A program made the position numbers and the translations under genes. Positions 1 through 8,468 of a stretch of DNA of 64,000 bases are shown one piece after another. The notes under the pieces were generated by a model. It was not told where the DNA came from, made no database searches, and worked only from the letters and a program-made list of their open reading frames with translations. Each line of letters opens with the position of its first letter. Position 1 is the first letter of the stretch. The stretch is from Tsuneonella litorea. Lineage in GTDB: Bacteria > Pseudomonadota > Alphaproteobacteria > Sphingomonadales > Sphingomonadaceae. Location of the stretch: assembly GCF_025154015.1 (NCBI RefSeq), contig NZ_JAOAMV010000001.1, forward strand, positions 310,001 to 374,000, read 5' to 3'.

Positions 1-527
1 ACGTCACCAAGCTGCCGATGTACCGCCGCGCGGTCCTCGGCCTCGGATATCTTCCGCAGGAAACGAGCATCTTTCGCGGCATGACGGTCGAGCAGAACAT
101 CGCCTGCGTTCTCGAACTCGTCGAGCCCGACAAGGAAACGCGCGAGGCCGAACTCGACCGCCTGCTCGACGAGTTCGGCCTGACCCGTTTGCGCGAGAGC
201 CCGGCGATGGCGCTTTCGGGCGGCGAGCGGCGCCGCTGCGAAATCGCCCGCGCGCTGGCGGCCAAGCCCTCGATCATGCTGCTCGACGAACCGTTCGCGG
301 GCATCGACCCGCTGTCGATCAGCGATATCCGCGACCTCGTGAAGGACCTCAAGACCCGCGGGATCGGCGTGCTGATCACCGACCACAACGTGCGCGAAAC
401 GCTCGAGATCGTCGATCGCGCCTGCATCATCTACGGCGGTCAGGTCCTGTTCGCAGGCACGCCCGAAGACCTCGTCGCCGACGAGAACGTGCGGCGGCTC
501 TATCTCGGCGAGAACTTCACGCTGTGA
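1..527 (+). CDS. lptB: LPS export ABC transporter ATP-binding protein LptB (3' part)
   Basis: ATPase subunit of the LptBFGC complex, which extracts lipopolysaccharide (or another outer-leaflet glycolipid) from the inner membrane and drives it to the outer membrane. The window opens inside the gene: the frame is open from base 3 and the Walker A region is missing. Visible are the Q-loop stretch (GLGYLPQE), the ABC signature ALSGGERRR, Walker B with catalytic Glu (IMLLDEPFAGIDP) and the H-loop (TDHNVRE). The order signature, Walker B, H-loop and the adjacent rpoN gene are typical of lptB in proteobacteria. The ATG at 18 is internal, not the real start. Confidence 0.95.
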   Translation, partial: VTKLPMYRRAVLGLGYLPQETSIFRGMTVEQNIACVLELVEPDKETREAELDRLLDEFGLTRLRESPAMALSGGERRRCEIARALAAKPSIMLLDEPFAGIDPLSISDIRDLVKDLKTRGIGVLITDHNVRETLEIVDRACIIYGGQVLFAGTPEDLVADENVRRLYLGENFTL

Positions 528-553
528 CCGGGGGCGTGCCGGAAAGCTGAACA

Positions 554-2011
554 ATGGCACTTGGTCCGCGTCTCGATCTTCGCCAATCACAATCGCTGGT
601 GATGACGCCGCAGCTGCAGCAGGCGATCCGCCTGCTCGCGCTGTCCAACCTCGAACTCGAGGCGTTCATCGGCGAGGCACTGGAAGCCAACCCGCTGCTC
701 GAAACCGGCGAGGTGCGGCGCGACGACGCGCCCGAGATGCCGCTCGAATCGATGCCGTCGGAAGCCGGCGCCGACGCCGCGGGTGACGGCGAGGCGGCCC
801 TCGATCTCGATCCGGCCGCGCTCGACCGGGACCGCGATACCGGCGACGCCGACTGGAGCGCGGCGCCGTCTTCGGCGGGCGGCGACCAGGGACCATCGAT
901 CGACGAGCGGGGCGCCGAAGGTGGCCCGTCGCTCGCGGACCATCTTCACGCGCAGGTCGGCGCGGTCGCGCGCGACACGCGCGAGGAATTCATCGCCCGG
1001 GCGCTCATCGACCATCTCGACGAAGCCGGCTACCTTACGCTCCCGATCGGAGAGGTCGCCGCGGCGCTGGCGGTCCCCGCCGCCGAGGTCGAGCGCGCGC
1101 TCGGGATCGTCCAGTCGCTCGACCCGACCGGGGTTGGCGCGCGCACGCTCGCGGAATGCCTGGCGCTCCAGGCGAAGGAAGCCGACCGCTACGATCCCTG
1201 CATGGCGCGGCTCATCGACAACCTCGAACTGGTCGCTCGCGGCGATGTCGCCCGCCTCAAGCGGATGTGCGAAGTGGACGACGAGGACTTCGCAGACATG
1301 CTCGCCGAGCTGCGCGGCTACGATCCCAAGCCCGGCCTTCAATTCGGCGGTCGCGGCGAGGCGGCGGTGGTGCCCGACATCCTGCTGACCCCCGCCGGCG
1401 GCGGGTGGGACATCGCCCTCAACGAGGCGACATTGCCCCGCCTGATCGTCAACCGCGCCTACTACGTGGAACTGCGCGGCGGCGCGGGCGGCGACAAGGC
1501 GGCGCTCGGCTGGCTCAAGGAGCAACTGGCCGAGGCCAACTGGCTGATGAAGGCATTGGACCAGCGCGCGCGGACGATCCTGAAGGTCGCGGCCGAGATC
1601 GTGAAGCGCCAGGACGGGTTCTTCCGCAAGGGCGTGAGCGAACTCAGGCCGCTCACCCTGCGCGCCGTCGCCGAGGAAATCGAACTCCACGAAAGCACGG
1701 TCAGCCGGGTGACCAGCAACAAGTACCTTTCGTGCCCGCGCGGGACGTTCGAGCTGAAGTACTTCTTCAGCAGCGGCGTTGCCTCGGCCGACGGCGAGGG
1801 CGCCAGCGCGGAAGCGGTCAAGTCCGCGATTCGGCAGCTGATCGAGGCCGAGGACCCCAAGGCGATCCTCAGCGACGACACGCTGGTCGACCTGCTCAAG
1901 GACAAGGGCTTCGACCTCGCCCGGCGCACCGTCGCCAAGTATCGCGAGGCGATGGGCATCGGCTCAAGTGTGCAGCGGCGGCGTCAGAAGAAGCTCGCCG
2001 GCACGGGCTGA
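554..2011 (+). CDS. rpoN: RNA polymerase sigma-54 factor RpoN
   Basis: Alternative sigma factor that recognises -24/-12 promoters and needs AAA+ activators such as NtrC. 485 residues, usual family length. The N-terminal glutamine/leucine-rich region I is clear (LDLRQSQSLVMTPQLQQAIRLL), followed by an acidic linker (about residues 55-125), the core-binding domain, the helix-turn-helix segment (ESTVSRVTSNKYLSCPRG) and the C-terminal RpoN box (ARRTVAKYREAMGI). The gene lies 26 bp after lptB, the common lptB-rpoN order. A probable target promoter lies in this window, before glnK at about 52.9 kb. Confidence 0.97.
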   Translation: MALGPRLDLRQSQSLVMTPQLQQAIRLLALSNLELEAFIGEALEANPLLETGEVRRDDAPEMPLESMPSEAGADAAGDGEAALDLDPAALDRDRDTGDADWSAAPSSAGGDQGPSIDERGAEGGPSLADHLHAQVGAVARDTREEFIARALIDHLDEAGYLTLPIGEVAAALAVPAAEVERALGIVQSLDPTGVGARTLAECLALQAKEADRYDPCMARLIDNLELVARGDVARLKRMCEVDDEDFADMLAELRGYDPKPGLQFGGRGEAAVVPDILLTPAGGGWDIALNEATLPRLIVNRAYYVELRGGAGGDKAALGWLKEQLAEANWLMKALDQRARTILKVAAEIVKRQDGFFRKGVSELRPLTLRAVAEEIELHESTVSRVTSNKYLSCPRGTFELKYFFSSGVASADGEGASAEAVKSAIRQLIEAEDPKAILSDDTLVDLLKDKGFDLARRTVAKYREAMGIGSSVQRRRQKKLAGTG

Positions 2012-2061
2012 ACCGGCGTGATAGCGCGGCAAATGCACGCGCAACCCACTGTTGCACAGAA

Positions 2062-2102
2062 GACTCGTTAATTTCTGCGGCACCGCTTTACCCGTCGTTA
2101 AC
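2062..2102 (+). promoter_or_regulatory. Candidate CtrA box and GANTC site upstream of ctrA
   Basis: The 185-bp gap before ctrA is AT-rich for this genome. TTTA-CCCGTCG-TTAAC at 2087-2102 matches the CtrA consensus TTAA-N7-TTAAC with one mismatch. A CcrM-type GACTC (GANTC) lies at 2062-2066, and another TTAA follows at 2068-2071. In Caulobacter, ctrA is autoregulated and its P1 promoter is methylation-sensitive, so the arrangement fits; the function here is inferred. Confidence 0.5.
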
Positions 2103-2196
2103 CTTTTTCCTTCAGATGTTTTGTGGTTAATCCACGGCAACTCCGGTTGACGGGTCGTTACCGCGGGGAATTGGGCACTCAGGGGGGAACCTGGCC

Positions 2197-2892
2197 ATGC
2201 GCGTACTGCTGATCGAAGACGAGCCGACGACGGCCAAGGCGATCGAGCTCATGCTCACTACCGAAGGCTTCAACGTCTACTCGACCGATCTCGGCGAGGA
2301 GGGCTTGGACCTCGGTAAGCTCTACGACTACGACATCATTCTGCTCGACCTGAACCTGCCCGACATGCACGGGTACGACGTGCTCAAGAAGCTGCGCGTC
2401 GCCAAGGTGCAGACGCCGGTGCTGATCCTGTCGGGCATCAGCGAAATGGATTCGAAGATTCGCAGCTTCGGCTTCGGTGCCGACGACTACGTGACCAAGC
2501 CGTTCCACCGCGAGGAGCTGGTGGCGCGTATTCACGCCGTCGTCCGCCGCTCGAAGGGCCACTCGCAGTCGGTCATCCGCACCGGCAAGCTGGCCGTGAA
2601 CCTCGATGCCAAGACCGTCGAGGTCGACGGTGCGCGGGTCCACCTGACCGGCAAGGAATACGCGATGCTCGAGCTGCTCAGCCTGCGCAAGGGCACCACG
2701 CTGACCAAGGAAATGTTCCTCAACCACCTCTACGGCGGGATGGACGAACCCGAACTCAAGATCATCGACGTGTTCATCTGCAAGCTGCGCAAGAAGCTCA
2801 GCCACGCCTGCGGCGGCGAGAACTACATCGAGACCGTCTGGGGCCGCGGCTACGTGCTGCGCGATCCGGGCGAAGAGGCCGAAGCGGCCTGA
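2197..2892 (+). CDS. ctrA: Cell-cycle response regulator CtrA
   Basis: OmpR-family master regulator of the alphaproteobacterial cell cycle, motility and GTA-type genes. 231 residues: receiver domain (1-120) with acidic pocket IEDE, phospho-acceptor Asp51 (ILLDLNLPD) and the conserved TKPF lysine; winged-helix DNA-binding domain (about 125-225) with a [11 protein letters not shown] recognition region ending in [13 protein letters not shown]. The protein ends in Ala-Ala, matching the ClpXP degron of Caulobacter CtrA. ATG start has a strong AGGGGGG ribosome-binding site. The gene is monocistronic and followed by a hairpin terminator. Confidence 0.97.
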   Translation: MRVLLIEDEPTTAKAIELMLTTEGFNVYSTDLGEEGLDLGKLYDYDIILLDLNLPDMHGYDVLKKLRVAKVQTPVLILSGISEMDSKIRSFGFGADDYVTKPFHREELVARIHAVVRRSKGHSQSVIRTGKLAVNLDAKTVEVDGARVHLTGKEYAMLELLSLRKGTTLTKEMFLNHLYGGMDEPELKIIDVFICKLRKKLSHACGGENYIETVWGRGYVLRDPGEEAEAA

Positions 2893-2930
2893 TCGCGACG
2901 AAATTACGGTTCCTTTTGGACGGGGGACGG

Positions 2931-2967
2931 CCGCCCGGAGTGTTCGCGCTCCGGGCGGTTTTCGTTT
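2931..2967 (+). terminator. Rho-independent terminator of ctrA
   Basis: Ten-base-pair GC stem CCGCCCGGAG / CTCCGGGCGG (2931-2940 with 2949-2958) with an 8-nt loop, followed by TTTTCGTTT. It lies about 40 nt after the ctrA stop codon. Confidence 0.85.
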
Positions 2968-3088
2968 GCGGGCCCGCCTGCAATGGCGCGCAGGATCGCC
3001 CCTTTCCGAACGATAGCGCTAGAAATTCTTTCTGTCCGCTTCCGGCGCCGCGATGCATCGGCTGGCCCAGACGACGGGGAGCGCCGCC

Positions 3089-3859
3089 ATGTTCGACTTT
3101 GCCAGCTTCGATCTCTGGGCGCTGCTGCCTTTCATCGCCGTCGGGTTCGCTGCCCAGCTCGTCGATGGCGCGCTGGGCATGGCGTTCGGGGTGATCATGA
3201 ACACCCTGCTGGTCGGCGTCCTCGGCGTGCCGCCAGCGCTCGCGTCGCAGCGGGTTCATGTCGTCGAATGCTTCACCACCGCGACCAGCGGGTTGAGCCA
3301 TCTCTATCACCGCAACATCGACGCCAAGCTGTTCATGCGGTTGCTCGTTCCCGGCGTGCTCGGGGGCGTGACGGGCGCCTATCTCCTGTCGAGCATCGAT
3401 GCGAGCACGGTGAAACCCTTCGTCCTGCTCTACCTCGCCGGCATCGGCATCTACCTGCTGGTGCGCGGCATCCTCTACCCGCCCAAGCTGCGCGAGGCCA
3501 AGTACGTTGCGCCGCTCGGTCTGGTGGGCGGCTTTCTCGATGCCGCCGGCGGGGGCGGCTGGGGGCCGGTCGTCACGTCGAACTTGCTGATCCAGGGAGC
3601 CGATCCGCGCAAGGTAGTGGGTACGGTCAACTCGGTCGAATTCTTCCTGACGGTCGCCGTGTCGGCGACCTTCATCTACCACCTCGGGCTCGCCGATCTC
3701 GCGGGAGCGACGCTCGGCCTGCTGATCGGCGGCGTACTGGCCGCCCCCTTCGGCGCGTTTTTCGCCAAGCACGTTCCGGCCAAGTGGATGCTGATCGCGG
3801 TCGGCATCGTACTCACGATCACCAGTTCCTACGGTGTGTGGAACGCGTGGGCGAATTGA
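3089..3859 (+). CDS. TauE/SafE family membrane permease
   Basis: Inner-membrane protein of the TauE/SafE (DUF81) family, whose members export sulfite, sulfoacetate and related anions or import organic acids; the substrate here is unknown. 256 residues, about eight hydrophobic segments in two repeats, with the family motif region AQLVDGALGMAFG in helix 1 and GGFLDAAGGGGWGPV at the second repeat. The start at 3089 is preferred over the in-frame ATG at 3053 because GGGGAG lies just upstream and the N-terminus then matches the family. It stands alone between ctrA and an unknown gene. A second, divergent family member is at 29469. Confidence 0.85.
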   Translation: MFDFASFDLWALLPFIAVGFAAQLVDGALGMAFGVIMNTLLVGVLGVPPALASQRVHVVECFTTATSGLSHLYHRNIDAKLFMRLLVPGVLGGVTGAYLLSSIDASTVKPFVLLYLAGIGIYLLVRGILYPPKLREAKYVAPLGLVGGFLDAAGGGGWGPVVTSNLLIQGADPRKVVGTVNSVEFFLTVAVSATFIYHLGLADLAGATLGLLIGGVLAAPFGAFFAKHVPAKWMLIAVGIVLTITSSYGVWNAWAN

Positions 3860-3989
3860 GGTGAGGGCCCGCTTCGCGACTGTCTCGATTCGGGAAGGCC
3901 GATCGGGTCTATTTTGAATCGACCGACGAAGACCTTGCTTGTCTCCCGCCTCTTCTGAATAGTCCTTCCCGGCCAGAGGAGAGGGAATC

Positions 3990-4877
3990 GTGCCTCGCAG
4001 CACGCGCGAACGGCTGAAATCGAACCGGCATGGAATCGTACCTGCGCGGGGCTGGTTGCTGGCGGGCGGTGGATTCGCGATTTCCGCGATCGGACCTGCT
4101 CACGGCCCCGCCATTACTGCCCCGGCCGAGGTCGCGTTGGCAACGCCTGCGATTTACGCTGCGTCGTTCCCGGCAGCGCCTCCGCAAAACCATTCCCAGC
4201 CTCGCGTCGACGCGCGACCACAGGCGCGGACGACGAGTGCACCTGCTCCCGAAGCCCAGCGACCCGCTTCCATCCGACCCGTCGCGATCGCGGTGCTGCA
4301 AAGTGACCGACCGCTGCCAAGCGTCGCCCGCCCGGTCACGAGCGAGTTCGCGCTATCGACATTGCCGGAAGTCGGCCCGTCCGAAGCAATCGATGACCAG
4401 ATCGTGGTGAGTGCGCCCGCGTCGCGCAATCGCAGGGAATCCGCGGCCCACATCGCTCAGATCTCGACGATCGCGCAAAGCCGCGACCCCATGCCGCAGG
4501 TGTCACTGGGACGAGAGCAATCCAGCACCGGCCTGGCCGACGCTACAGCGGCGATGCAGGTCGCGTTGCCGCCGCTGCCCGTCTTCACCGACGAGGAGCG
4601 CGGTCGGCTGCTGGCCCTGGCGCCTGAAAGCATGGTCGTCCGGATCGACGGCATCGCGGCGGGCGAGGTCGCCGTCAGGCTCACCGATACCCGCGCTGTC
4701 GCGGTGCAGCTGGGCGACCTGCTCGACCTGGTCGCGGAGCGAATGCCCGCCGAACGCTACGACCAGCTGCGGCAATCGTCCGCCAGCGCGAGCTTTGTCA
4801 CCCTCGACCGGCTGCGCGATGCAGGCATTTCCGTGCAATACGACGCGGCATACGACGAATTGCGGATGAGCGTCTGA
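3990..4877 (+). CDS. Hypothetical Ala/Pro-rich exported protein
   Basis: I do not recognise this 295-residue protein. It starts with GTG behind a good AGAGGAGAGGG site. A basic N-terminus (RERLKSNRHG) precedes one hydrophobic stretch (GWLLAGGGFAISAIG, about 21-35), suggesting a membrane anchor or uncleaved signal. Residues 45-170 are alanine-, proline- and arginine-rich, low in complexity and probably disordered. A compact C-terminal domain (about 190-295, from LPVFTDEERGRLLAL to YDELRMSV) has charged and hydrophobic periodicity and a phrase VAVQLGDLLDLVAERM that resembles a peptidoglycan- or secretion-associated fold only loosely. No function is assigned. It lies 60 bp before trmB. Confidence 0.65.
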   Translation: MPRSTRERLKSNRHGIVPARGWLLAGGGFAISAIGPAHGPAITAPAEVALATPAIYAASFPAAPPQNHSQPRVDARPQARTTSAPAPEAQRPASIRPVAIAVLQSDRPLPSVARPVTSEFALSTLPEVGPSEAIDDQIVVSAPASRNRRESAAHIAQISTIAQSRDPMPQVSLGREQSSTGLADATAAMQVALPPLPVFTDEERGRLLALAPESMVVRIDGIAAGEVAVRLTDTRAVAVQLGDLLDLVAERMPAERYDQLRQSSASASFVTLDRLRDAGISVQYDAAYDELRMSV

Positions 4878-4937
4878 CGGTTTTCTGCGCCGACAGGGTC
4901 TGGACCGCCGGCCGCGAGTGCGGCTAGGCGCCGCGCC

Positions 4938-5639
4938 ATGACCGCGCACAAGGAAGGCGATCCGACCACGCTCAACCGGCTGTACGGCCGCAGCCAGGGC
5001 AAGCCGCTGCGCAAGGGACAGGCCGAACTCGTCGATACTCTGCTGCCGCAGATTGCCCCGCCTCCCGAGGGTCCCGTGACCTCGCGGACGCTGTTCGGCG
5101 ACGATCGCCCCCTGCACTTCGAGATCGGCTTCGGCGGCGGCGAGCACCTGGCCTACCGCGCCGACCTGTTGCCCGACTACGGGTTCCTCGGCGCCGAGCC
5201 GTTCGTCAATGGCGTTGCCCAGGCGCTGACCCACGTGCGCGACGGCAATCTCGCCAACGTGCGCATCCATCACGGCGATGCGCTCGAGGTCCTGCGGCGG
5301 GTCCCCGACGGATCGCTGACGATGGTCTACCTGCTCCACCCCGATCCCTGGCCCAAGGCGCGCCACGCCAAGCGTCGGATGATGAACGACGGCCCCGTCC
5401 GGATGATCGCCGACAAGCTCAAGCCGGGCGGCGAGTTCCGCTTCGGCACCGACCATGACGTCTACCTCCGCCACGCCCTCATGGTGATGCGCCGTTTCAC
5501 CGACGCATTCGAATGGGTGGTCGAGGGCCAGGCCAGCTGGCAGAATCGCCCTTCGGGCTGGCCCGAGACGCGCTACGAGCACAAGGCCCGCACAGTATTC
5601 GGGCACGAGGTCTGGTACTTCCGCTTCCGGCGACGCTAG
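4938..5639 (+). CDS. trmB: tRNA (guanine-N7-)-methyltransferase TrmB
   Basis: S-adenosylmethionine-dependent enzyme that makes m7G46 in the variable loop of tRNAs. 233 residues, normal length. SAM-binding motif I reads EIGFGGGEHLAY (about 55-65); the family hallmark HPDPWPKARHAKRRM follows mid-protein, and TDHDVYL and NRPSGWPETRYEHKA sit near the C-terminus, all diagnostic of TrmB. Its stop overlaps by 4 bp the end of the convergent PilZ gene. Confidence 0.95.
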   Translation: MTAHKEGDPTTLNRLYGRSQGKPLRKGQAELVDTLLPQIAPPPEGPVTSRTLFGDDRPLHFEIGFGGGEHLAYRADLLPDYGFLGAEPFVNGVAQALTHVRDGNLANVRIHHGDALEVLRRVPDGSLTMVYLLHPDPWPKARHAKRRMMNDGPVRMIADKLKPGGEFRFGTDHDVYLRHALMVMRRFTDAFEWVVEGQASWQNRPSGWPETRYEHKARTVFGHEVWYFRFRRR

Positions 5640-6019
5640 CCAGCTGGGGCGGGTCCCGATCGCCGCAGCGGGATCACGCGCGAGCCCGGCACGGGCGCGG
5701 CGGTGGTTCGCGCCTCCTCCAGCTGGAGCGCGGATAGCGGCGCCTCGAAGGCGAGCCCCGCGCTCCCGCGCTTGAGCCAGCGCAGCCTGGCAGCGATCGG
5801 CCCCACCGAACCGAGCCAGAGCGCGACCTCCTCGTTCTTGGTCACCGCCACCTGGATCCCGCGGACACGGCATCCGCGCGCGTCGAGGTCCAGGACCGCG
5901 ACGGATTCGACCGTTCCATCGCCGATCCGGCACCGCGCTTCGAGCGACACCGCGTCGCGTTCGCCCATGCGCGGGCCGGTATACTTGGTGGCCAGTTTCG
6001 GCCTTCTTGCGATCCCCAT
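5636..6019 (-). CDS. PilZ domain protein
   Basis: 127-residue protein with a PilZ-type beta-barrel (about 20-95). PilZ domains often bind cyclic di-GMP through RxxxR and (D/N)xSxxG; here the second motif appears as LDLDARGCRV, so the serine is replaced and ligand binding is doubtful. The C-terminal tail is proline/arginine-rich. It overlaps trmB tail to tail. A second short PilZ protein is at 18366. Confidence 0.7.
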   Translation of the reverse strand: MGIARRPKLATKYTGPRMGERDAVSLEARCRIGDGTVESVAVLDLDARGCRVRGIQVAVTKNEEVALWLGSVGPIAARLRWLKRGSAGLAFEAPLSALQLEEARTTAAPVPGSRVIPLRRSGPAPAG

Positions 6020-6087
6020 GCCGTACGACCTGACGCCCGGGCCTTAGGATCGGCTGAATGCGATGGGTTAACGCCGCGTCATCCCGG

Positions 6088-8376
6088 TCAGCCGACCACT
6101 CCGGCGGCGGCCAGCACGGCCAGCGTGAGGACCTCTGGCGCGAGCGCGGTCATCGGCGCGATCTGCACCGGCTTCTCCATCCCCACCAGCATGGGGCCGA
6201 TGGTGCTCGCCCCCGCAAGCTCGCGCAGCAGCTTCGCCGACAGGTTTGCCGATTGCAGGCCGGGCATGATGAGCACGTTGGCCGGTCCCGACAGGCGGCT
6301 GAAGGGATAGAGCTCCATGACCTTGTGATTGAGCGCGGCATCGGGCGCCATTTCGCCCTCGTATTCGAACGCCGGCTCTTGCGCGTCGAGGATCGCCACC
6401 GCCTCGCGGATGTTGCCAAGCCACTGGCCCGGGGGGTTGCCGAAGGTCGAATAGGACAGGAACGCCACCCGCGGTTCGTGTCCCAGCCGTTTCGCGACCG
6501 CGGCGGTTTCGGTCGCGATGTGCGCCAGTTGCTCCGACGTCGGCCGCTCGTTGATCGTCGTGTCGGCGAGGAACACGGTGTAGTTCTTGCCGATCAGCAG
6601 GTGGATGCCGAATGGCAGCGCACCTTCCTTCGCGTCGAGCACGAGGTTCACCTCGCGCGCGGTCTGGGCGAACGTGCGGGTGAGGCCGGAGATCATCGCA
6701 TCGCCGTGACCCAGCGCCACGAGCAGTGCGGCGAAGACGTTGCGCTCCTGGTTCACCATCCGGCGCACGTCGCGCAGCGTCCGTCCGCGCCGCTTGAGCC
6801 GGTCGTAGAGATATTCGACCATCTGGGGGACGAGCTTGCTGTCGGCCGAGTTCTGGATCTCGAACCCGCCCGGGTCGCTCGCGCCGAGCATGTGCAGCTT
6901 GTCGACGATCGCCTTGGTCCGGCCGACGAGGATCGGCGTGCCGTAACCGAAATCGCGGAACTGGATCGCCGCACGCAGCACGACATCCTCTTCCGCCTCG
7001 GCAAAGACGACTCGCTTGGGATTGGCCTTGGCGTCCTCGTAGACGCGGGTGAGCACCGAAGTCGTCGGGTTGAGCCGCGCCTTCAGGCTCAGGCGATAGG
7101 CGTCGAAATCGTCGATCGGCGCGCGCGCGACGCCCGAATCCATCGCCGCCTTGGCGACCGCGCTTGACACGACCTCCATCAGCCGCGGATCGAACGGGGC
7201 GGGGATGATGTAGTCGGTGCCGAACTTGTGGTTCACGCCGTAAGCCGCGGCGACCTCGTCGGGCACCCGCTCGCGCGCGAGGCTGGCGATGGCCTGCGCG
7301 GCGGCGACCTTCATCTCCTCGTTGATCGCGGTCGCCTGCACGTCGAGCGCGCCGCGAAAGATGAACGGGAAGCCGAGCACGTTGTTGACCTGGTTGGGGT
7401 AGTCCGACCGGCCGGTCGCGATGATCGCGTCGGGCCGCACCGCCTTGGCGTCCTCGGGCCGGATTTCCGGATCCGGATTGGCCATCGCGAAGATGATCGG
7501 GCTGGGCGCCATCTTCTCGACCCATTCGGGCTTGAGCGCCCCCTTGGCCGACAGGCCGAGGAAGATGTCCGCGCCCACCAGCGCCTCTTCGAGGCTCCGC
7601 GCATCGGTTTCGACCGCGTGGGCGCTCTTCCACTGGTCGACCCCGTCGCGGCCCGGATAGATGGGACCGCTACGGTCGCAGACGATGACGTGGTCGTGGG
7701 GCACGCCGACCGACTTGATCAGCGCGGTGCAGGCGAGCGCGGAGGCCCCCGCCCCGTTGACCACCATGCGCACGTCCTTGAGATCGCGGCCCGTCAGGTG
7801 GCAGGCGTTGATCAGTCCCGCCGCCGCGATGATCGCGGTGCCATGCTGGTCGTCGTGCATGACCGGGATCTTCATCCGCTCGCGCAGGGCCTGCTCGATC
7901 ACGAAGCACTCGGGCGCCGCGATGTCTTCGAGGTTGATGCCGCCGAAGCTCGGCTCCATCAGCGCGACCGCCTCGATGAACTTGTCCGGGTCTTCGGTGT
8001 CGAGCTCGATGTCGATCGAATCGACGTCGGCGAACCGCTTGAAGAGCACCGCCTTGCCTTCCATCACCGGCTTCGATGCGAGCGCGCCGAGGTTGCCCAT
8101 CCCCAGGATCGCGGTGCCGTTCGAGATCACGGCTACGAGGTTGGAGCGCGCGGTGTAGCGCGCGGCATTGGCCGGATCGTCGGCGATCGCCTGGACGGGC
8201 GCGGCAACGCCGGGCGAATAGGCGAGACTGAGGTCGCGCTGGGTCGCCATGGGTTTCGAGGCGACGATCTCGATCTTACCCGGCCGGATCGTCTCGTGGT
8301 AGAACAGCGCCTCGCGCTCGGTGAATGCGGTGGGCTTCTCGTCGGCCAATTGGGCCCCCTCTTTTTCAATGACCAC
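6088..8376 (-). CDS. maeB: NADP-dependent malic enzyme (malic enzyme-phosphotransacetylase fusion)
   Basis: Oxidative decarboxylation of malate to pyruvate, giving NADPH. 762 residues in the MaeB layout: malic N domain (about 15-150, including SLAYSPGVAAP), NAD(P)-binding malic domain (about 160-430, with VVNGAGASALAC as nucleotide-binding loop) and a C-terminal PTA_PTB domain (about 440-760) that is usually regulatory. The stated start is GTG at 8376; a TTG ten codons on, behind GAAAAAGAGGGGG, would give ADEKPTAFTEREALFYHE, which is also plausible. It is divergent from mutS. Confidence 0.95.
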   Translation of the reverse strand: MVIEKEGAQLADEKPTAFTEREALFYHETIRPGKIEIVASKPMATQRDLSLAYSPGVAAPVQAIADDPANAARYTARSNLVAVISNGTAILGMGNLGALASKPVMEGKAVLFKRFADVDSIDIELDTEDPDKFIEAVALMEPSFGGINLEDIAAPECFVIEQALRERMKIPVMHDDQHGTAIIAAAGLINACHLTGRDLKDVRMVVNGAGASALACTALIKSVGVPHDHVIVCDRSGPIYPGRDGVDQWKSAHAVETDARSLEEALVGADIFLGLSAKGALKPEWVEKMAPSPIIFAMANPDPEIRPEDAKAVRPDAIIATGRSDYPNQVNNVLGFPFIFRGALDVQATAINEEMKVAAAQAIASLARERVPDEVAAAYGVNHKFGTDYIIPAPFDPRLMEVVSSAVAKAAMDSGVARAPIDDFDAYRLSLKARLNPTTSVLTRVYEDAKANPKRVVFAEAEEDVVLRAAIQFRDFGYGTPILVGRTKAIVDKLHMLGASDPGGFEIQNSADSKLVPQMVEYLYDRLKRRGRTLRDVRRMVNQERNVFAALLVALGHGDAMISGLTRTFAQTAREVNLVLDAKEGALPFGIHLLIGKNYTVFLADTTINERPTSEQLAHIATETAAVAKRLGHEPRVAFLSYSTFGNPPGQWLGNIREAVAILDAQEPAFEYEGEMAPDAALNHKVMELYPFSRLSGPANVLIMPGLQSANLSAKLLRELAGASTIGPMLVGMEKPVQIAPMTALAPEVLTLAVLAAAGVVG

Positions 8377-8468
8377 CGTGGCCCTAACGGAAGTTGGCCG
8401 AGCGCAACAGGGGAAAGGCGCCGCGCCCGCCGTTCCGAATCGGTCGGCCAGCCGCTAACCCCCTCGCC

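Noticed and set aside
2798-4003. 401-codon minus-strand ORF over the TauE gene
   Set aside because: Shadow frame; no known domain, low-complexity composition, and it crosses the ctrA terminator.
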